Shown: positions 26,398 to 35,325 of the stretch, piece by piece | Layout of the letters: every line of letters starts with the position of its first letter | Position numbering within the stretch: the first letter of the stretch is position 1 | Assembly (NCBI RefSeq): GCF_002284575.1 | Contig: NZ_NPKJ01000004.1 | Location: 1-64,000, forward strand | Origin: Mesorhizobium temperatum | GTDB lineage: Bacteria; Pseudomonadota; Alphaproteobacteria; Rhizobiales; Rhizobiaceae | Direction of reading: 5' to 3' | DNA: 64,000 bases | Notes under the pieces: model-generated | Databases searched by the model: none | What the model saw: only the letters and a program-made list of their open reading frames with translations | What the model was told of the DNA's origin: nothing | Made by a program: the position numbers and the translations under genes

Positions 26398-26652
26398 TCA
26401 GGTGGGGTCGGATTTTTCTTCCTCGAATGTGACCGCAACATCCGAATTTGCCGACAGCCGCACTTTCTGGCCCTCGACTTGGGCTACGAGGCTGAGCGGA
26501 ATGAAGTGGTGATGCCCCCTGTGGGCGCCCTCGCCGCTGTCGCGCTTGGTCAGCTTGATTCGTTGTCCCTCAACTTTGTCGACGGTGCCGACATGGACGC
26601 CGTCGGCGCCGATCACTTCCATATGTTCGCGAATCCTGGCTGCATCGGTCAT
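26398..26652 (-). CDS. DUF2171 family protein
   Basis: An 84-residue protein whose REHMEVIGADGVHVGTVDKV and HHHFIPLSLVAQVEGQKVRL follow the DUF2171 (PRC-barrel-like) family. It probably forms a small beta-barrel. These proteins are often stress-induced in alphaproteobacteria, but I find no clear stress promoter upstream here. It converges with the P1 peptidase gene. Confidence 0.85.
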   Translation of the reverse strand: MTDAARIREHMEVIGADGVHVGTVDKVEGQRIKLTKRDSGEGAHRGHHHFIPLSLVAQVEGQKVRLSANSDVAVTFEEEKSDPT

Positions 26653-26794
26653 TGTGGGTTCTCCATTTCAAGCTGCCAACATAAACAAATAATAGCGCGA
26701 TTGGATGCATCGGGTTTGCGTCTCAGAGGGCACGACGTTTTGACGATGTCGTGATAGGGATCGAAACAACGCTGGCTGCTCAAACGGAAATCCG

Positions 26795-27520
26795 ATGCGA
26801 ATTCTTGCCCTGTTTGCCGTTTCCCTCCTTGCCCAGTTTGCAATCTCGCTCGCCGCGCATGCCGGCGACGTCGCCGAGCTTGAAATCCTCGGCTTCACTG
26901 GGGATGGCGGCATCTTCGCCTTCGAGGAATATGGTGTCCAGGACGGGTCGGGATTCCCCTATGCCAATCGCTATTACATCGACACGGCCGACGACAGTTT
27001 TCTCAAGGGCACGCCGATCAGGGTGCGGCTTGACGACGAGAACGCAACGCTCGACGCGGCGCGCCTTGCAGCTCGGCAGAAAGGCGAAGCTATCATCAAG
27101 CAGGCGGAATTGACCGCGAATCGCGGCATCACCGCCGGCTTCAACCCGGTGACCGAGCTTTCGGCCGATCCGTTCCGCATGGTGGTCAACCCGCGGCCGA
27201 TCTTTTCGCCGGTCGATGATCCGCTCGAGTTCCGGCTCGACGAGATCGGTATGAACGACACGGAAGCCTGCCAGAGCCTCGGCGAGATCAACGGCTTTCG
27301 CTTGCTGCGCATCGAGGCGAAAGACGGCGGCAAGACTGAGCTCCTGCACGAAGACAAGTCGATCCCTAAAAGCAGAGGCTGCCCGAACGGCTATCGGATC
27401 GGCGCGGTGCAGACATTTTCCATGCAGGGCCTCAGCGCCTATGCCGTGCTGATCGCGGTGCGCCAGTACGGCTTCGAAGGGCCGGACTATCGCTGGATCG
27501 CGGTGACCGGCCGGCTGTGA
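26795..27520 (+). CDS. Secreted DUF2259 protein
   Basis: A 241-residue protein with signal peptide MRILALFAVSLLAQFAISLA. ELEILGFTGDGGIFAFEEYG, NRYYIDTADDSFLKGTPIR and IAVRQYGFEGPDYRWIAVTG match DUF2259, a family of predicted secreted proteins of unknown role found mainly in Rhizobiales. The downstream membrane-protein gene starts within its stop codon (GTGA overlap), so the two products may work together at the envelope. Confidence 0.85.
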   Translation: MRILALFAVSLLAQFAISLAAHAGDVAELEILGFTGDGGIFAFEEYGVQDGSGFPYANRYYIDTADDSFLKGTPIRVRLDDENATLDAARLAARQKGEAIIKQAELTANRGITAGFNPVTELSADPFRMVVNPRPIFSPVDDPLEFRLDEIGMNDTEACQSLGEINGFRLLRIEAKDGGKTELLHEDKSIPKSRGCPNGYRIGAVQTFSMQGLSAYAVLIAVRQYGFEGPDYRWIAVTGRL

Positions 27521-28032
27521 CGCCGCTCCCCGCCATATACAACCGACTGGATCGTATCGGCAAGGCCTTCCCATCGCCGCGCGCCGCGGTTTGCGGCGCC
27601 CTGCTGTGGGCCGCAGCGATGGGCGCCAGCGCGCTTGCCAATCTGCTGTTGGACGACTGGGAGACCCCGGCAAAGATCCGCTTCGTCTCGTTGCTCTATG
27701 CGGCCGGCGGAGCGCTCGCTTTTCCGGTTGGCCTGTTCCTGGCGCGGCTCGTCTCGCTCGGACGGCATTGGCAAGTTGCCTTGGCGGCCGCGTTTGTCTG
27801 CCTTCTTGCCACTACGATCGGCCTCACCGGTGGGCTCTTTGCGCTGCAATACCGTTCCTACTATGCCCAGTGGCATGAACCTGCACTGACCATCGCCTGG
27901 TCCATCCAGTTCGTGCACACCGTGGCGACGGCGTTCTATCAATTCATTGTTCTGGGCATCCGGCTTTATTTTCCCCTCGGTTTCATCGCGCTCGCTCTCG
28001 CCAGCATCTGGTTTGCGCGGCAGCAGCGTTGA
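27517..28032 (+). CDS. Four-helix integral membrane protein
   Basis: A 171-residue protein from GTG 27517, overlapping the previous stop by four bases. Four hydrophobic segments are visible at about residues 25-45, 55-78, 86-108 and 143-165. No family is recognised. The overlap with the DUF2259 gene is the main functional clue. Confidence 0.7.
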   Translation: MTPLPAIYNRLDRIGKAFPSPRAAVCGALLWAAAMGASALANLLLDDWETPAKIRFVSLLYAAGGALAFPVGLFLARLVSLGRHWQVALAAAFVCLLATTIGLTGGLFALQYRSYYAQWHEPALTIAWSIQFVHTVATAFYQFIVLGIRLYFPLGFIALALASIWFARQQR

Positions 28033-28091
28033 GGATTTTGTCTGCCTCTGTTAGGACGCGGGCGAATGCCCTCGCAAGTCAGGACTGACGG

Positions 28092-29399
28092 ATGATCCCT
28101 CGCTACTCCCGGCCGGAAATGGTGGCCATCTGGTCGCCCGACACCCGGTTCCGTATCTGGTTCGAGATCGAGGCCTACGCTTGCGACGCGCTGGCCCAGC
28201 TCGGCGTGATCCCGAAGGAGGCCGCCAAAACCATCTGGGAAAAGGGCGGGGCCGCGAAGTTCGACGTCGATGCCATCGACGAGATCGAGCGTGTCACCAA
28301 GCACGACGTCATCGCCTTCCTCACCCATCTCGGCGAATTCGTCGGGCCGGATGCCCGCTTCATCCATCAGGGCATGACCTCCTCGGACGTTCTCGACACC
28401 TGCTTTGCCGTGCAACTCACCCGCGCCAGCGACATCCTTCTGGCCGACATCGACGGCCTGCTTGCGGCGCTCAAGCGCCGCGCTTTCGAACACAAGGACA
28501 CAATCACCATCGGCCGCAGCCACGGTATCCATGCCGAGCCGACCACCTTCGGCGTCAAGCTGGCGCAGGCCTATGCCGAATTCTCGCGCTGCCGCGAGCG
28601 GCTGGTGCACGCGCGTGAGGATATTGCGACGTGCGCCATATCAGGCGCGGTCGGCACCTTCGCCAACATCGATCCCTATGTCGAAGAGCATGTGGCGAAG
28701 AAACTCGGATTGAAGCCGGAGCCGGTGTCGACGCAGGTGATCCCGCGCGACCGCCACGCCATGTTCTTCGCGACGCTCGGTGTCATCGCCTCGTCGATCG
28801 AACGGCTGGCGACAGAAATCCGCCATCTGCAGCGCACCGAGGTGCTGGAGGCGGAAGAGTATTTTTCGCCCGGACAGAAAGGCTCGTCGGCGATGCCGCA
28901 CAAGCGTAACCCGGTGCTTACCGAAAACCTCACCGGGCTTGCGCGCATGGTGCGTTCCTTCGCGCTACCGGCGATGGAGAACGTGGCGCTCTGGCACGAG
29001 CGCGATATCTCGCATTCGTCGGTCGAGCGCATGATCGGCCCGGATGCGACCGTGACGCTCGATTTCGCGCTGTCGCGGCTGACCAGTGTCATCGACAGAT
29101 TGCTCGTCTATCCCGACAACATGCTGAAGAACATGAACAAGTTCCGCGGCCTCGTGCATTCGCAGCGTGTGCTACTGGCGCTGACCCAGGCCGGTGTCAG
29201 CCGTGAGGACGCCTACCGGCTGGTGCAAAGAAATGCCATGAAAGTGTGGGAGCAAGGCGCTGATTTCCTTGAGGAACTTTTGGCTGACAAAGAGGTCACC
29301 GCAGCCTTGCCCGAAGCGGAGATTCGTGAAAAATTCGACCTCGGCTATCATACCAAGCATGTCGACACGATCTTCAAGCGTGTGTTCGGGGAAGCGTGA
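28092..29399 (+). CDS. purB: Adenylosuccinate lyase
   Basis: A 435-residue enzyme of the fumarase/aspartase superfamily. It splits SAICAR to AICAR and adenylosuccinate to AMP, both with loss of fumarate. The superfamily signature is in GQKGSSAMPHKRNPVL near residue 262, with RSHGIHAEPTTFG holding a catalytic His and EERDISHSSVER-like WHERDISHSSVERM another. It is 3.4 kb before purC on the same strand but not in one operon with it. Confidence 0.96.
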   Translation: MIPRYSRPEMVAIWSPDTRFRIWFEIEAYACDALAQLGVIPKEAAKTIWEKGGAAKFDVDAIDEIERVTKHDVIAFLTHLGEFVGPDARFIHQGMTSSDVLDTCFAVQLTRASDILLADIDGLLAALKRRAFEHKDTITIGRSHGIHAEPTTFGVKLAQAYAEFSRCRERLVHAREDIATCAISGAVGTFANIDPYVEEHVAKKLGLKPEPVSTQVIPRDRHAMFFATLGVIASSIERLATEIRHLQRTEVLEAEEYFSPGQKGSSAMPHKRNPVLTENLTGLARMVRSFALPAMENVALWHERDISHSSVERMIGPDATVTLDFALSRLTSVIDRLLVYPDNMLKNMNKFRGLVHSQRVLLALTQAGVSREDAYRLVQRNAMKVWEQGADFLEELLADKEVTAALPEAEIREKFDLGYHTKHVDTIFKRVFGEA

Positions 29400-29437
29400 G
29401 GCCGCGCGGATTTGACAGGTCCTAGCCGGCGCCAGGC

Positions 29438-29640
29438 TGGAACACCCCTCATCCGGCCTCGCTTTGCGAGGCCACCACCTTCTCCCACAAGGGGCGAAGG
29501 TAAGACGGCATCGACCTCGCCGCCAACCATCAAACTGCGAGATTTGCCGAGGCGCAAACGGCAGGCTCGCCCTTCTCCCCTTGTTGTGGGAGAAGGTGGA
29601 TCGGCGCGCAGCGCCGAGACGGATGAGGGGTGCTCCAGCC
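29438..29640. repeat. Dispersed palindromic repeat, family A, copy 3
   Basis: An outward-facing pair: the left half runs from GGCTGGAACACCCCTCATCC to CCTTCTCCCACAAGGGGCG, and the right half from CCTTCTCCCCTTGTTGTGGG back to GGATGAGGGGTGCTCCAGCC. About 70 unrelated bases lie between. It fills the gap between convergent purB and the VOC gene and may also end transcription from both. Confidence 0.7.
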
Positions 29641-29685
29641 TAGAGCAGCCTTCACCTGCTCAGCGCGCACCATCAGGTTCGAAGA

Positions 29686-30498
29686 TCAGGCCTTGCCGGC
29701 AACGGTCCTGATCACCGTTCCCCAAGGGTCCTCGCGCGTCGCTGCATCAGTCACATTGTCGGACCGCATTTCGATCCAGGCCAGGCCGGACCGAGAAGGA
29801 TCGCGACGGCCGGCGCCGGCGCTCTGCCACGAATTGGCGCCAATGTGGTGGTGGTAGCCGCCTGACGACAGGAATACCGCCGAGCTACCATATTTCGCCA
29901 CCGTATCGAAGCCGAACTCCTGGTGCCACCAGGCCTCGGCGTCTTCCGGGCGACCGACACGCAGATGGACGTGGCCGATGATGCTGTTGTCCGGCATGCC
30001 CTGCCAGCCGGCATCGCCGGCCGGCACTTCGGCTACGACCGACGAAATATTCAGCCGTTCGGTCGCCATCGCCACCTTGTCGCCATTCCACTTCCAGTCC
30101 TCATGGCGGCGGTCGGCATAGATCTCGATGCCGTTGCCCTCAGGATCGGTCAGGTAAAGCGCCTCGCTGACCAGATGGTCCGATGCGCCTTCGATGCCGA
30201 TCTTGTTGGCGACGGCATGGGTGATCCAGCGCCCGAGATCGGTCCGGCTGGGCAGCAGGAAGGCTGTGTGGAAGAGGCCGGCGCTGCGCGGATCGTCGGG
30301 CTTCGCCGCTGCATCCGCCTCGATGTCGAGCAAGGGACGATTGGCGGCGCCCAGCGTGATCGCGCCGCCGGCGCGGCTCAGTTCCCGCAGACCGACGACG
30401 TTGCGATAGTAAGCGGCCAGGCTTTCGGCATTCCGCGCGCGCAACCCGACGCGGGCAACGCTGACCGGGGTCGTGGCGGCAAAGGGCAGTTCGCTCAT
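29686..30498 (-). CDS. VOC family protein, catechol-2,3-dioxygenase-like
   Basis: A 270-residue protein from ATG 30498 behind GGAGA; a longer frame is unsupported. It has two vicinal-oxygen-chelate modules: RVGLRARNAESLAAYYRNVV with FHTAFLLPSR and GNGIEIYAD in the first, and IGHVHLRVGRPEDAEAWWHQ with GGYHHHIGANSW in the second. His and Glu metal ligands are in place, as in CatE-type extradiol dioxygenases of Bacillus. The aromatic or other substrate is unknown and no pathway genes are adjacent. Confidence 0.83.
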   Translation of the reverse strand: MSELPFAATTPVSVARVGLRARNAESLAAYYRNVVGLRELSRAGGAITLGAANRPLLDIEADAAAKPDDPRSAGLFHTAFLLPSRTDLGRWITHAVANKIGIEGASDHLVSEALYLTDPEGNGIEIYADRRHEDWKWNGDKVAMATERLNISSVVAEVPAGDAGWQGMPDNSIIGHVHLRVGRPEDAEAWWHQEFGFDTVAKYGSSAVFLSSGGYHHHIGANSWQSAGAGRRDPSRSGLAWIEMRSDNVTDAATREDPWGTVIRTVAGKA

Positions 30499-30717
30499 CA
30501 AGGTCTCCGTTTGGGCGGCCTTCGACGAAATCCCCAAAGCCAGGAGCCCGGCGCCACCTACGATTGTATGTCGTGTCAGTTCCAAATCCTGGTTCTCATT
30601 TACACGGCTGTTTCTTTCCCGATGACAGATCGTCGATCGCGATCGTTCACACAAGATGGCAAGAAGCGAACATGGTGTTCACGATTTGTGAGTATCGCAC
30701 CGATCAGACCCTGTTTT

Positions 30718-30766
30718 GCGCATGATCTTGTCCAAAAACCGCTTCACACTTTTTGGGATCATGCGC
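30718..30766. repeat. Palindromic repeat, family B, copy 3
   Basis: GCGCATGATC and GATCATGCGC form a perfect outer stem around AAAAACCGCTTCACACTTTT. It lies upstream of the small hydrolase gene in a gap of about 300 bases that otherwise holds only the upstream region of the divergent VOC gene. Confidence 0.7.
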
Positions 30767-30803
30767 GGTTGCACGAAACCGTGTCCCTCGCTACATGCGC
30801 GCC

Positions 30804-31352
30804 ATGAAAGTCAGGGATGCAGACATTCTCATCGTGCCGGGCTACACCAATTCCGGCCCCGACCATTGGCAGAGCCGCTGGCAATCGAAATTGTCGACGG
30901 CGCGCCGTGTCGAGCAGGCGGAATGGTCGAAGCCGGTGCGCGAAGACTGGACGGCGAGCGTGGCGAAGGCGGTCAACGAGGCCGAACGACCGGTCGTTAT
31001 CGTCGCGCATTCGCTCGGCGTCGCCGCCGTAGTCCAGGCAATGCCGCAGTTCCAGCGTCCGGTCGCCGGAGCCTTCTTCGTGGCGCCGCCCGACGTCGCC
31101 AATCCCAAGATAAAACCCAGGCACCTGATGACCTTCGGTCCCTATCCGCGCGAGCCGCTGGCATTTCGCTCGGTGGTGATCGCCAGCCGCAACGACCCGT
31201 TCTGCACGTTCGACGTGGCCGAGGACATTGCCGGCGCCTGGGGCTCGCTGTTCATCGACGCCGGCGACGCCGGACATCTCAACGCGGATTCCGGCTTCGG
31301 GCCGTGGCCAGAAGGTTCGATGACTTTTGCGAAATTCCTAACGGATCTCTAG
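30804..31352 (+). CDS. RBBP9/YdeN family alpha/beta hydrolase
   Basis: A 182-residue protein. Starts at 30795 and 30804 are both possible and neither has a strong ribosome site; homologues usually begin at the MKVRDADIL-type position, so I use 30804. LIVPGYTNSGPDHWQSRW, nucleophile VIVAHSLGVAAVVQA, ASRNDPFC with Asp and DAGHLN with His make a complete serine-hydrolase triad. Substrate unknown. Its stop overlaps that of the convergent aldolase gene by four bases. Confidence 0.85.
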   Translation: MKVRDADILIVPGYTNSGPDHWQSRWQSKLSTARRVEQAEWSKPVREDWTASVAKAVNEAERPVVIVAHSLGVAAVVQAMPQFQRPVAGAFFVAPPDVANPKIKPRHLMTFGPYPREPLAFRSVVIASRNDPFCTFDVAEDIAGAWGSLFIDAGDAGHLNADSGFGPWPEGSMTFAKFLTDL

Positions 31353-32122
31353 AACCCGATCGAGTCCCTGACGCTCTTCAGCAGCGTCTTTGCCCCCAGA
31401 CCGATCAGCGCATGCTCGGAGCCCATCGCCAGCAGCCGATAGCCCATCGACACCACACGGCCGGCGATGGCCGGCTCGACGACGTAGATTGCGGCATGCT
31501 TGCCGGCCTTGCGTGTCCGCTCGGCGATCGAGGCAACGGTTTCCATCATGCTTTCGAGCGTCGAGTTGACGGCGGCGCCGTTCGACCAGGCAATCGAGAA
31601 ATCCGATGGGCCGAGGAAGATGCCATCGATACCCGGCGTGTCGAGGATGCCCTCGAGCGCATCGAGGGCGGCGCGCGTTTCGACCATGGCGAAGGCCATG
31701 GTGCGCTCGTTGCTGTCGCGCAGCCAGTCGGCATAGTCGCCCTTGCCATGACGCGGAAAGGCATAGGTCGGGCCCCAGGAGCGCTCGCCGAGTGGCGGGT
31801 ACTTCATGGCGGCGGCAAACAGCCGCGCGTCGGCCACCGAATTCACCATCGGCGCAATCACCGCCTCGGCGCCGAAATCGAGCGCGCGGCTGGCCATGTC
31901 GAAGCGGCCGACCGGAATGCGCACCAGCGCCGGTTTGTTGGCGGCCAGCACCGGCCCAAGGCCGCGCAGCACGCTGTCCTCGTGATGTCCGCCATGCTGC
32001 ATGTCGAGGGTGACGGCATCGAAACCCTGTCTGGCAAGAATCTCGACCGTCAGGGCATCAGGCACGCCGGACCATGCGGTGCACAACGTTTCATCGGCCG
32101 CAAGGCGTGACTTGAGGGACAT
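31349..32122 (-). CDS. HpcH/HpaI family aldolase
   Basis: A 257-residue TIM-barrel class II aldolase. Motifs: FDAVTLDMQHGGHHED, GAEAVIAPMVNSVADA, AFAMVETRAALDAL with the metal-binding Glu and GIFLGPSDFSIAW with the metal-binding Asp. The family makes or breaks 2-keto-3-deoxy sugar acids and 4-hydroxy-2-oxo acids with pyruvate. The natural substrate is not evident from context. Confidence 0.9.
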   Translation of the reverse strand: MSLKSRLAADETLCTAWSGVPDALTVEILARQGFDAVTLDMQHGGHHEDSVLRGLGPVLAANKPALVRIPVGRFDMASRALDFGAEAVIAPMVNSVADARLFAAAMKYPPLGERSWGPTYAFPRHGKGDYADWLRDSNERTMAFAMVETRAALDALEGILDTPGIDGIFLGPSDFSIAWSNGAAVNSTLESMMETVASIAERTRKAGKHAAIYVVEPAIAGRVVSMGYRLLAMGSEHALIGLGAKTLLKSVRDSIGF

Positions 32123-32175
32123 AGGCGCCTTCCTTATTCGCTCTAATGCAGTTCAGCCGGAAACAGCTGCAAAGG

Positions 32176-32207
32176 CAAAGAAAAACCGCCCGGAGAGACC
32201 AGGCGGT
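32176..32207 (-). terminator. Intrinsic terminator of the DUF1476 gene
   Basis: On the minus strand a 9-base stem (ACCGCCTGG with CCGGGCGGT, one G-T pair) is followed by TTTTTCTTT. It begins 37 bases after the DUF1476 stop. Confidence 0.8.
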
Positions 32208-32244
32208 CGATTGGTCCAGTGAGTCAATTGGCTCAGAGCAAGGA

Positions 32245-32565
32245 TCAGGTGTTCTTGATCTGCTCGATTGCCTGCGCCATCAGATCGTCCATGGTGCGGC
32301 GAATCTGATGGTCCGACTGGTTGACCCCAGCTTCGTCGAAATCCTTGCGGATCTTGCGGAAAACGTCGTGATCGCCGGCTTCCTCGATGTCGGCGAGGAC
32401 TACCTGGCTGGCATAGGCTTCGGCGTCTGCCCCGGCCTTGCCGAGCTTTTCGGCGGCCCACAGGCCGAGCGCCTTGTTGCGGCGGGCCGCGGCTTTGAAC
32501 CGGAGTTCCTCGTCGATTACGAACTTGCGCTCGAAGCCCTCCTCGCGATCTTTCATGCTGCTCAT
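32245..32565 (-). CDS. DUF1476 protein, F1-ATPase inhibitor zeta subunit type
   Basis: A 106-residue helical protein from ATG 32565 behind GGAGGG. MSSMKDREEGFERKF, RRNKALGLWAAEKLG and DDLMAQAIEQIKNT match the alphaproteobacterial DUF1476 family, of which the Paracoccus zeta subunit blocks rotation and hydrolysis by the F1F0-ATP synthase. The N-terminal inhibitory stretch looks intact. It is monocistronic with its own terminator. Confidence 0.9.
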   Translation of the reverse strand: MSSMKDREEGFERKFVIDEELRFKAAARRNKALGLWAAEKLGKAGADAEAYASQVVLADIEEAGDHDVFRKIRKDFDEAGVNQSDHQIRRTMDDLMAQAIEQIKNT

Positions 32566-32842
32566 GGCATCCCTCCGGTCAAATCCGATTCGTTGGCAGT
32601 CGAAATATGTGTATTGCCGCAGCACAAACCAAAAGGCCGCGGGCCGGTCAATATGGTACGTCACTTGCTGCGCTGCGGCATTTCATTCCGGAAAGCGGTG
32701 ATTGAAAGGATTTGCCGATTGAGCAAACAGTGCGATTGGGATAGACACCGGCATTGAACCCCTACCGTTGCCGCACTAATTTAGGCAGACGGACAGGAAC
32801 TGGTCGCTTACCGCCTGCCCGGAAATCCAGAGAAAAGATCAG

Positions 32843-33637
32843 ATGAAAAATCGCCGCCGCATTTATGAAGGCAAGGCCAAGATCCTCTATGAGGGACCTG
32901 AGCCGGGAACACTGATCCAGTTCTTCAAGGACGACGCGACCGCTTTCAACAAGAAGAAGCACGAAATCGTCGATGGCAAGGGCGTGCTCAACAACCGCAT
33001 TTCCGAGCACATCTTCAACCATCTCAACCGGATGGGCATTCCGACCCACTTCATCCGCCGGCTCAACATGCGCGAGCAGCTGATCAAGGAAGTCGAGATC
33101 ATTCCACTCGAGGTGGTCGTGCGCAATGTCGCCGCCGGTTCGCTGGCCAAGCGTCTCGGCATCGAGGAAGGCACCGTGCTGCCGCGCTCGATCATCGAAT
33201 TCTATTACAAGGCCGACGCGCTCGACGACCCGATGGTGTCTGAAGAGCACATCACCGCTTTCGGCTGGGCGAGCCCGCAGGAGATCGACGACGTCATGGC
33301 GCTGGCCATCCGCGTCAACGACTTCCTTTCAGGCCTGTTCATGGGCGTCGGCATCCAGCTCGTCGACTTCAAGATCGAATGCGGCCGGCTGTTCGAAGGC
33401 GACATGATGCGCATCGTCGTTGCCGACGAGATCTCACCGGACTCCTGCCGTCTGTGGGACGTGGCGACGCAGGACAAGCTCGACAAGGACCGTTTCCGCC
33501 GCGACATGGGCGGATTGGTCGAAGCCTATCAGGAAGTCGCCCGCCGCCTCGGCATCATGAACGAGAACGAGCCGCCGCGTCCCGCCGGACCAGTGCTCGT
33601 CGCCTCGACCGATGGCGTCAAAGGCAAGCCGCACTGA
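32843..33637 (+). CDS. purC: Phosphoribosylaminoimidazole-succinocarboxamide synthase
   Basis: A 264-residue SAICAR synthetase that joins CAIR and aspartate with ATP in purine synthesis. [14 protein letters not shown] and FKDDATAFN at the start, [21 protein letters not shown], and [15 protein letters not shown] with [12 protein letters not shown] are all family signatures. First gene of the purC-purS-purQ unit. The last 20 residues ([11 protein letters not shown] onward) are a Pro-rich tail seen in rhizobial forms. Confidence 0.96.
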   Translation: MKNRRRIYEGKAKILYEGPEPGTLIQFFKDDATAFNKKKHEIVDGKGVLNNRISEHIFNHLNRMGIPTHFIRRLNMREQLIKEVEIIPLEVVVRNVAAGSLAKRLGIEEGTVLPRSIIEFYYKADALDDPMVSEEHITAFGWASPQEIDDVMALAIRVNDFLSGLFMGVGIQLVDFKIECGRLFEGDMMRIVVADEISPDSCRLWDVATQDKLDKDRFRRDMGGLVEAYQEVARRLGIMNENEPPRPAGPVLVASTDGVKGKPH

Positions 33638-33678
33638 GATTTTTGCCGCTCAACACTTCGAACAGGAGCATGTCCAGC

Positions 33679-33921
33679 GTGATCAAGGCCCGCATTACCG
33701 TAACCCTCAAGAATGGCGTGCTCGACCCGCAAGGCAAGGCGATCGAACATGCGCTGTCCGGGATGGGCTTTGATGGTGTCGGCCAGGTGCGGCAGGGCAA
33801 GGTCTTCGATGTCGAGCTTTCGGAGAGCGACAAGGCCAAGGCCGAGGCTGATTTGAAAGCCATGTGCGACAGGCTTCTGGCGAATACGGTGATTGAGAAC
33901 TATAGTGTGGCGATTACCTGA
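33679..33921 (+). CDS. purS: FGAM synthase subunit PurS
   Basis: An 80-residue small subunit that bridges PurL and PurQ in the three-part FGAM synthase. I choose GTG 33679 because AGGAG ends ten bases before it and the product then starts MIKARITVTLKNGVLDPQG as usual; an ATG at 33670 in the same frame is only one base from AGGAG. GKAIEHALSGMGFDGVGQVRQ and NTVIENYSV are typical. Followed by a small gene inserted before purQ. Confidence 0.93.
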   Translation: MIKARITVTLKNGVLDPQGKAIEHALSGMGFDGVGQVRQGKVFDVELSESDKAKAEADLKAMCDRLLANTVIENYSVAIT

Positions 33922-33939
33922 GGTTGTGCCGGAGGGCAT

Positions 33940-34194
33940 ATGACGGAAGTTACGATTGAGTTGATGCATGAGCTTCTAAAGCGTGTGCATCACGAGGTCG
34001 CTGAACTTCGCCAAGATGTTTCCGAGGTGAAGCGGGAGATGAACGTAGTTCGGGGTCACATGGTGGCAACACAAAGCGACATCCACAACATCTACGGCAT
34101 TCTTGCCCGTCAGGACGACCGCCTCGAACGAATAGAACGCCGTCCAGATCTGCGCGAACTCGCCGAAGCCCAGAGGCCTTACGAACCGAAATGA
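33940..34194 (+). CDS. Small coiled-coil protein inserted between purS and purQ
   Basis: An 84-residue charged helical protein. Residues about 5-60 ([20 protein letters not shown] onward) show heptad-like spacing of Leu, Val and Ile, suggesting a coiled coil. Its stop overlaps the purQ start by four bases (ATGA), so its translation is coupled to purQ. I do not recognise a family; similar short coiled-coil proteins are often scattered as accessory genes. Whether it affects the FGAM synthase complex is unknown. Confidence 0.75.
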   Translation: MTEVTIELMHELLKRVHHEVAELRQDVSEVKREMNVVRGHMVATQSDIHNIYGILARQDDRLERIERRPDLRELAEAQRPYEPK

Positions 34195-34859
34195 AATCAG
34201 CCGTCGTTCTTCTCCCTGGCCTCAACCGCGACCGCGACATGATCGCGGCGCTGACCAAGATTTCGGGAACGCCACCGCTCACCGTCTGGCAGACCGACAC
34301 CGAGATCCCCGATGTCGACCTGATCACCATTCCCGGCGGCTTTTCCTTCGGCGACTATCTGCGCTGCGGCGCCATTGCCGCGCGCATGCCGGTGATGCGG
34401 GCGGTCGCCGAAAAGGCGGCCAAGGGCGTCATGGTCATCGGCGTCTGCAACGGCTTCCAGATCCTGGTCGAGGCCGGTCTTTTGCCGGGCGCCTTGATGC
34501 GCAATACGTCGCTGAAATTCGTCTGCCGGCAAGTCAAGCTGCAGATCGCCAACGCCAACACGATGTTCACCCGCCGCTATCAGCCGGGCCAGATCATCCG
34601 CTCGCCGGTAGCGCATCACGACGGCAATTATTTTGCCGACGCCGAGACACTTCGTAGGCTCGAAGGCGAAGGCCAGGTCGTGTTCCGCTATGCCGAAGGC
34701 ACCAATCCCAATGGCTCGATCAACGACATTGCCGGCATCATCAACGGCCAGGGCAATGTGCTCGGCCTGATGCCGCATCCCGAGAACCTGATCGAAGCAG
34801 CGCATGGCGGCAGCGACGGCAGGGCGCTGTTCGAAAGTGCCCTCGGCATCGCCGCTTGA
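34191..34859 (+). CDS. purQ: FGAM synthase glutaminase subunit PurQ
   Basis: A 222-residue class I glutamine amidotransferase that supplies ammonia to PurL. The nucleophile cysteine is in [16 protein letters not shown], the oxyanion region in [16 protein letters not shown] and the His/Glu pair near the end in [17 protein letters not shown]. Coupled to the preceding coiled-coil gene by an ATGA overlap. Confidence 0.96.
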   Translation: MKSAVVLLPGLNRDRDMIAALTKISGTPPLTVWQTDTEIPDVDLITIPGGFSFGDYLRCGAIAARMPVMRAVAEKAAKGVMVIGVCNGFQILVEAGLLPGALMRNTSLKFVCRQVKLQIANANTMFTRRYQPGQIIRSPVAHHDGNYFADAETLRRLEGEGQVVFRYAEGTNPNGSINDIAGIINGQGNVLGLMPHPENLIEAAHGGSDGRALFESALGIAA

Positions 34860-34904
34860 TATCTTCATCATTCATCTTTTTTCCGAATTCGAAATAGGCG
34901 CCGC

Positions 34905-35321
34905 ATGAGCCCGAGACAGACGATCGCCCGCCTCGCTCTCGTCGCCACCGCCGGCCTTGTGCTCGCCTCCTGCCAATCAAAGCCGAAGAGCGCGCCGGCG
35001 CCTTCGGGCAAGAGCGCGGCGCTGCTTGCCATGGAACAGGTGGCGATCTCCGCCCACAAATGCTGGATCTCCAGCAAGGACCCCGCCTTCAAGCCTTATC
35101 AGATGGCCAATGAGCTGAATTCGTTCACCGGCACGCCGCGCTTCCTGCTGGTCCCGGTCAAGCAGTATGGCGGAAAGCCGTTGCTGGTCGTGCAGGCGCA
35201 AGGCAATTCACGCCGGGTGGACGTGTACGGTCCGTTGATGGCCGAACCGCTCGGTGCACGCATCGGTTCGGACATCGCGCGCTGGCAAACAGGCAATCCG
35301 GCCTGCGGTGCGGCTGCGTAG
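34905..35321 (+). CDS. Hypothetical lipoprotein (138 aa)
   Basis: A lipoprotein signal with lipobox LASC (MSPRQTIARLALVATAGLVL then ASC) is followed by a Pro/Ser/Lys linker and a compact domain with HKCWISSKDPAF and GTPRFLLVPVKQYGG. Two further cysteines (C54 region and near the C-terminus) could pair. Function unknown. It lies 45 bases after purQ and 4 bases before the next gene start. Confidence 0.75.
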   Translation: MSPRQTIARLALVATAGLVLASCQSKPKSAPAPSGKSAALLAMEQVAISAHKCWISSKDPAFKPYQMANELNSFTGTPRFLLVPVKQYGGKPLLVVQAQGNSRRVDVYGPLMAEPLGARIGSDIARWQTGNPACGAAA

Positions 35322-35325
35322 GGCT

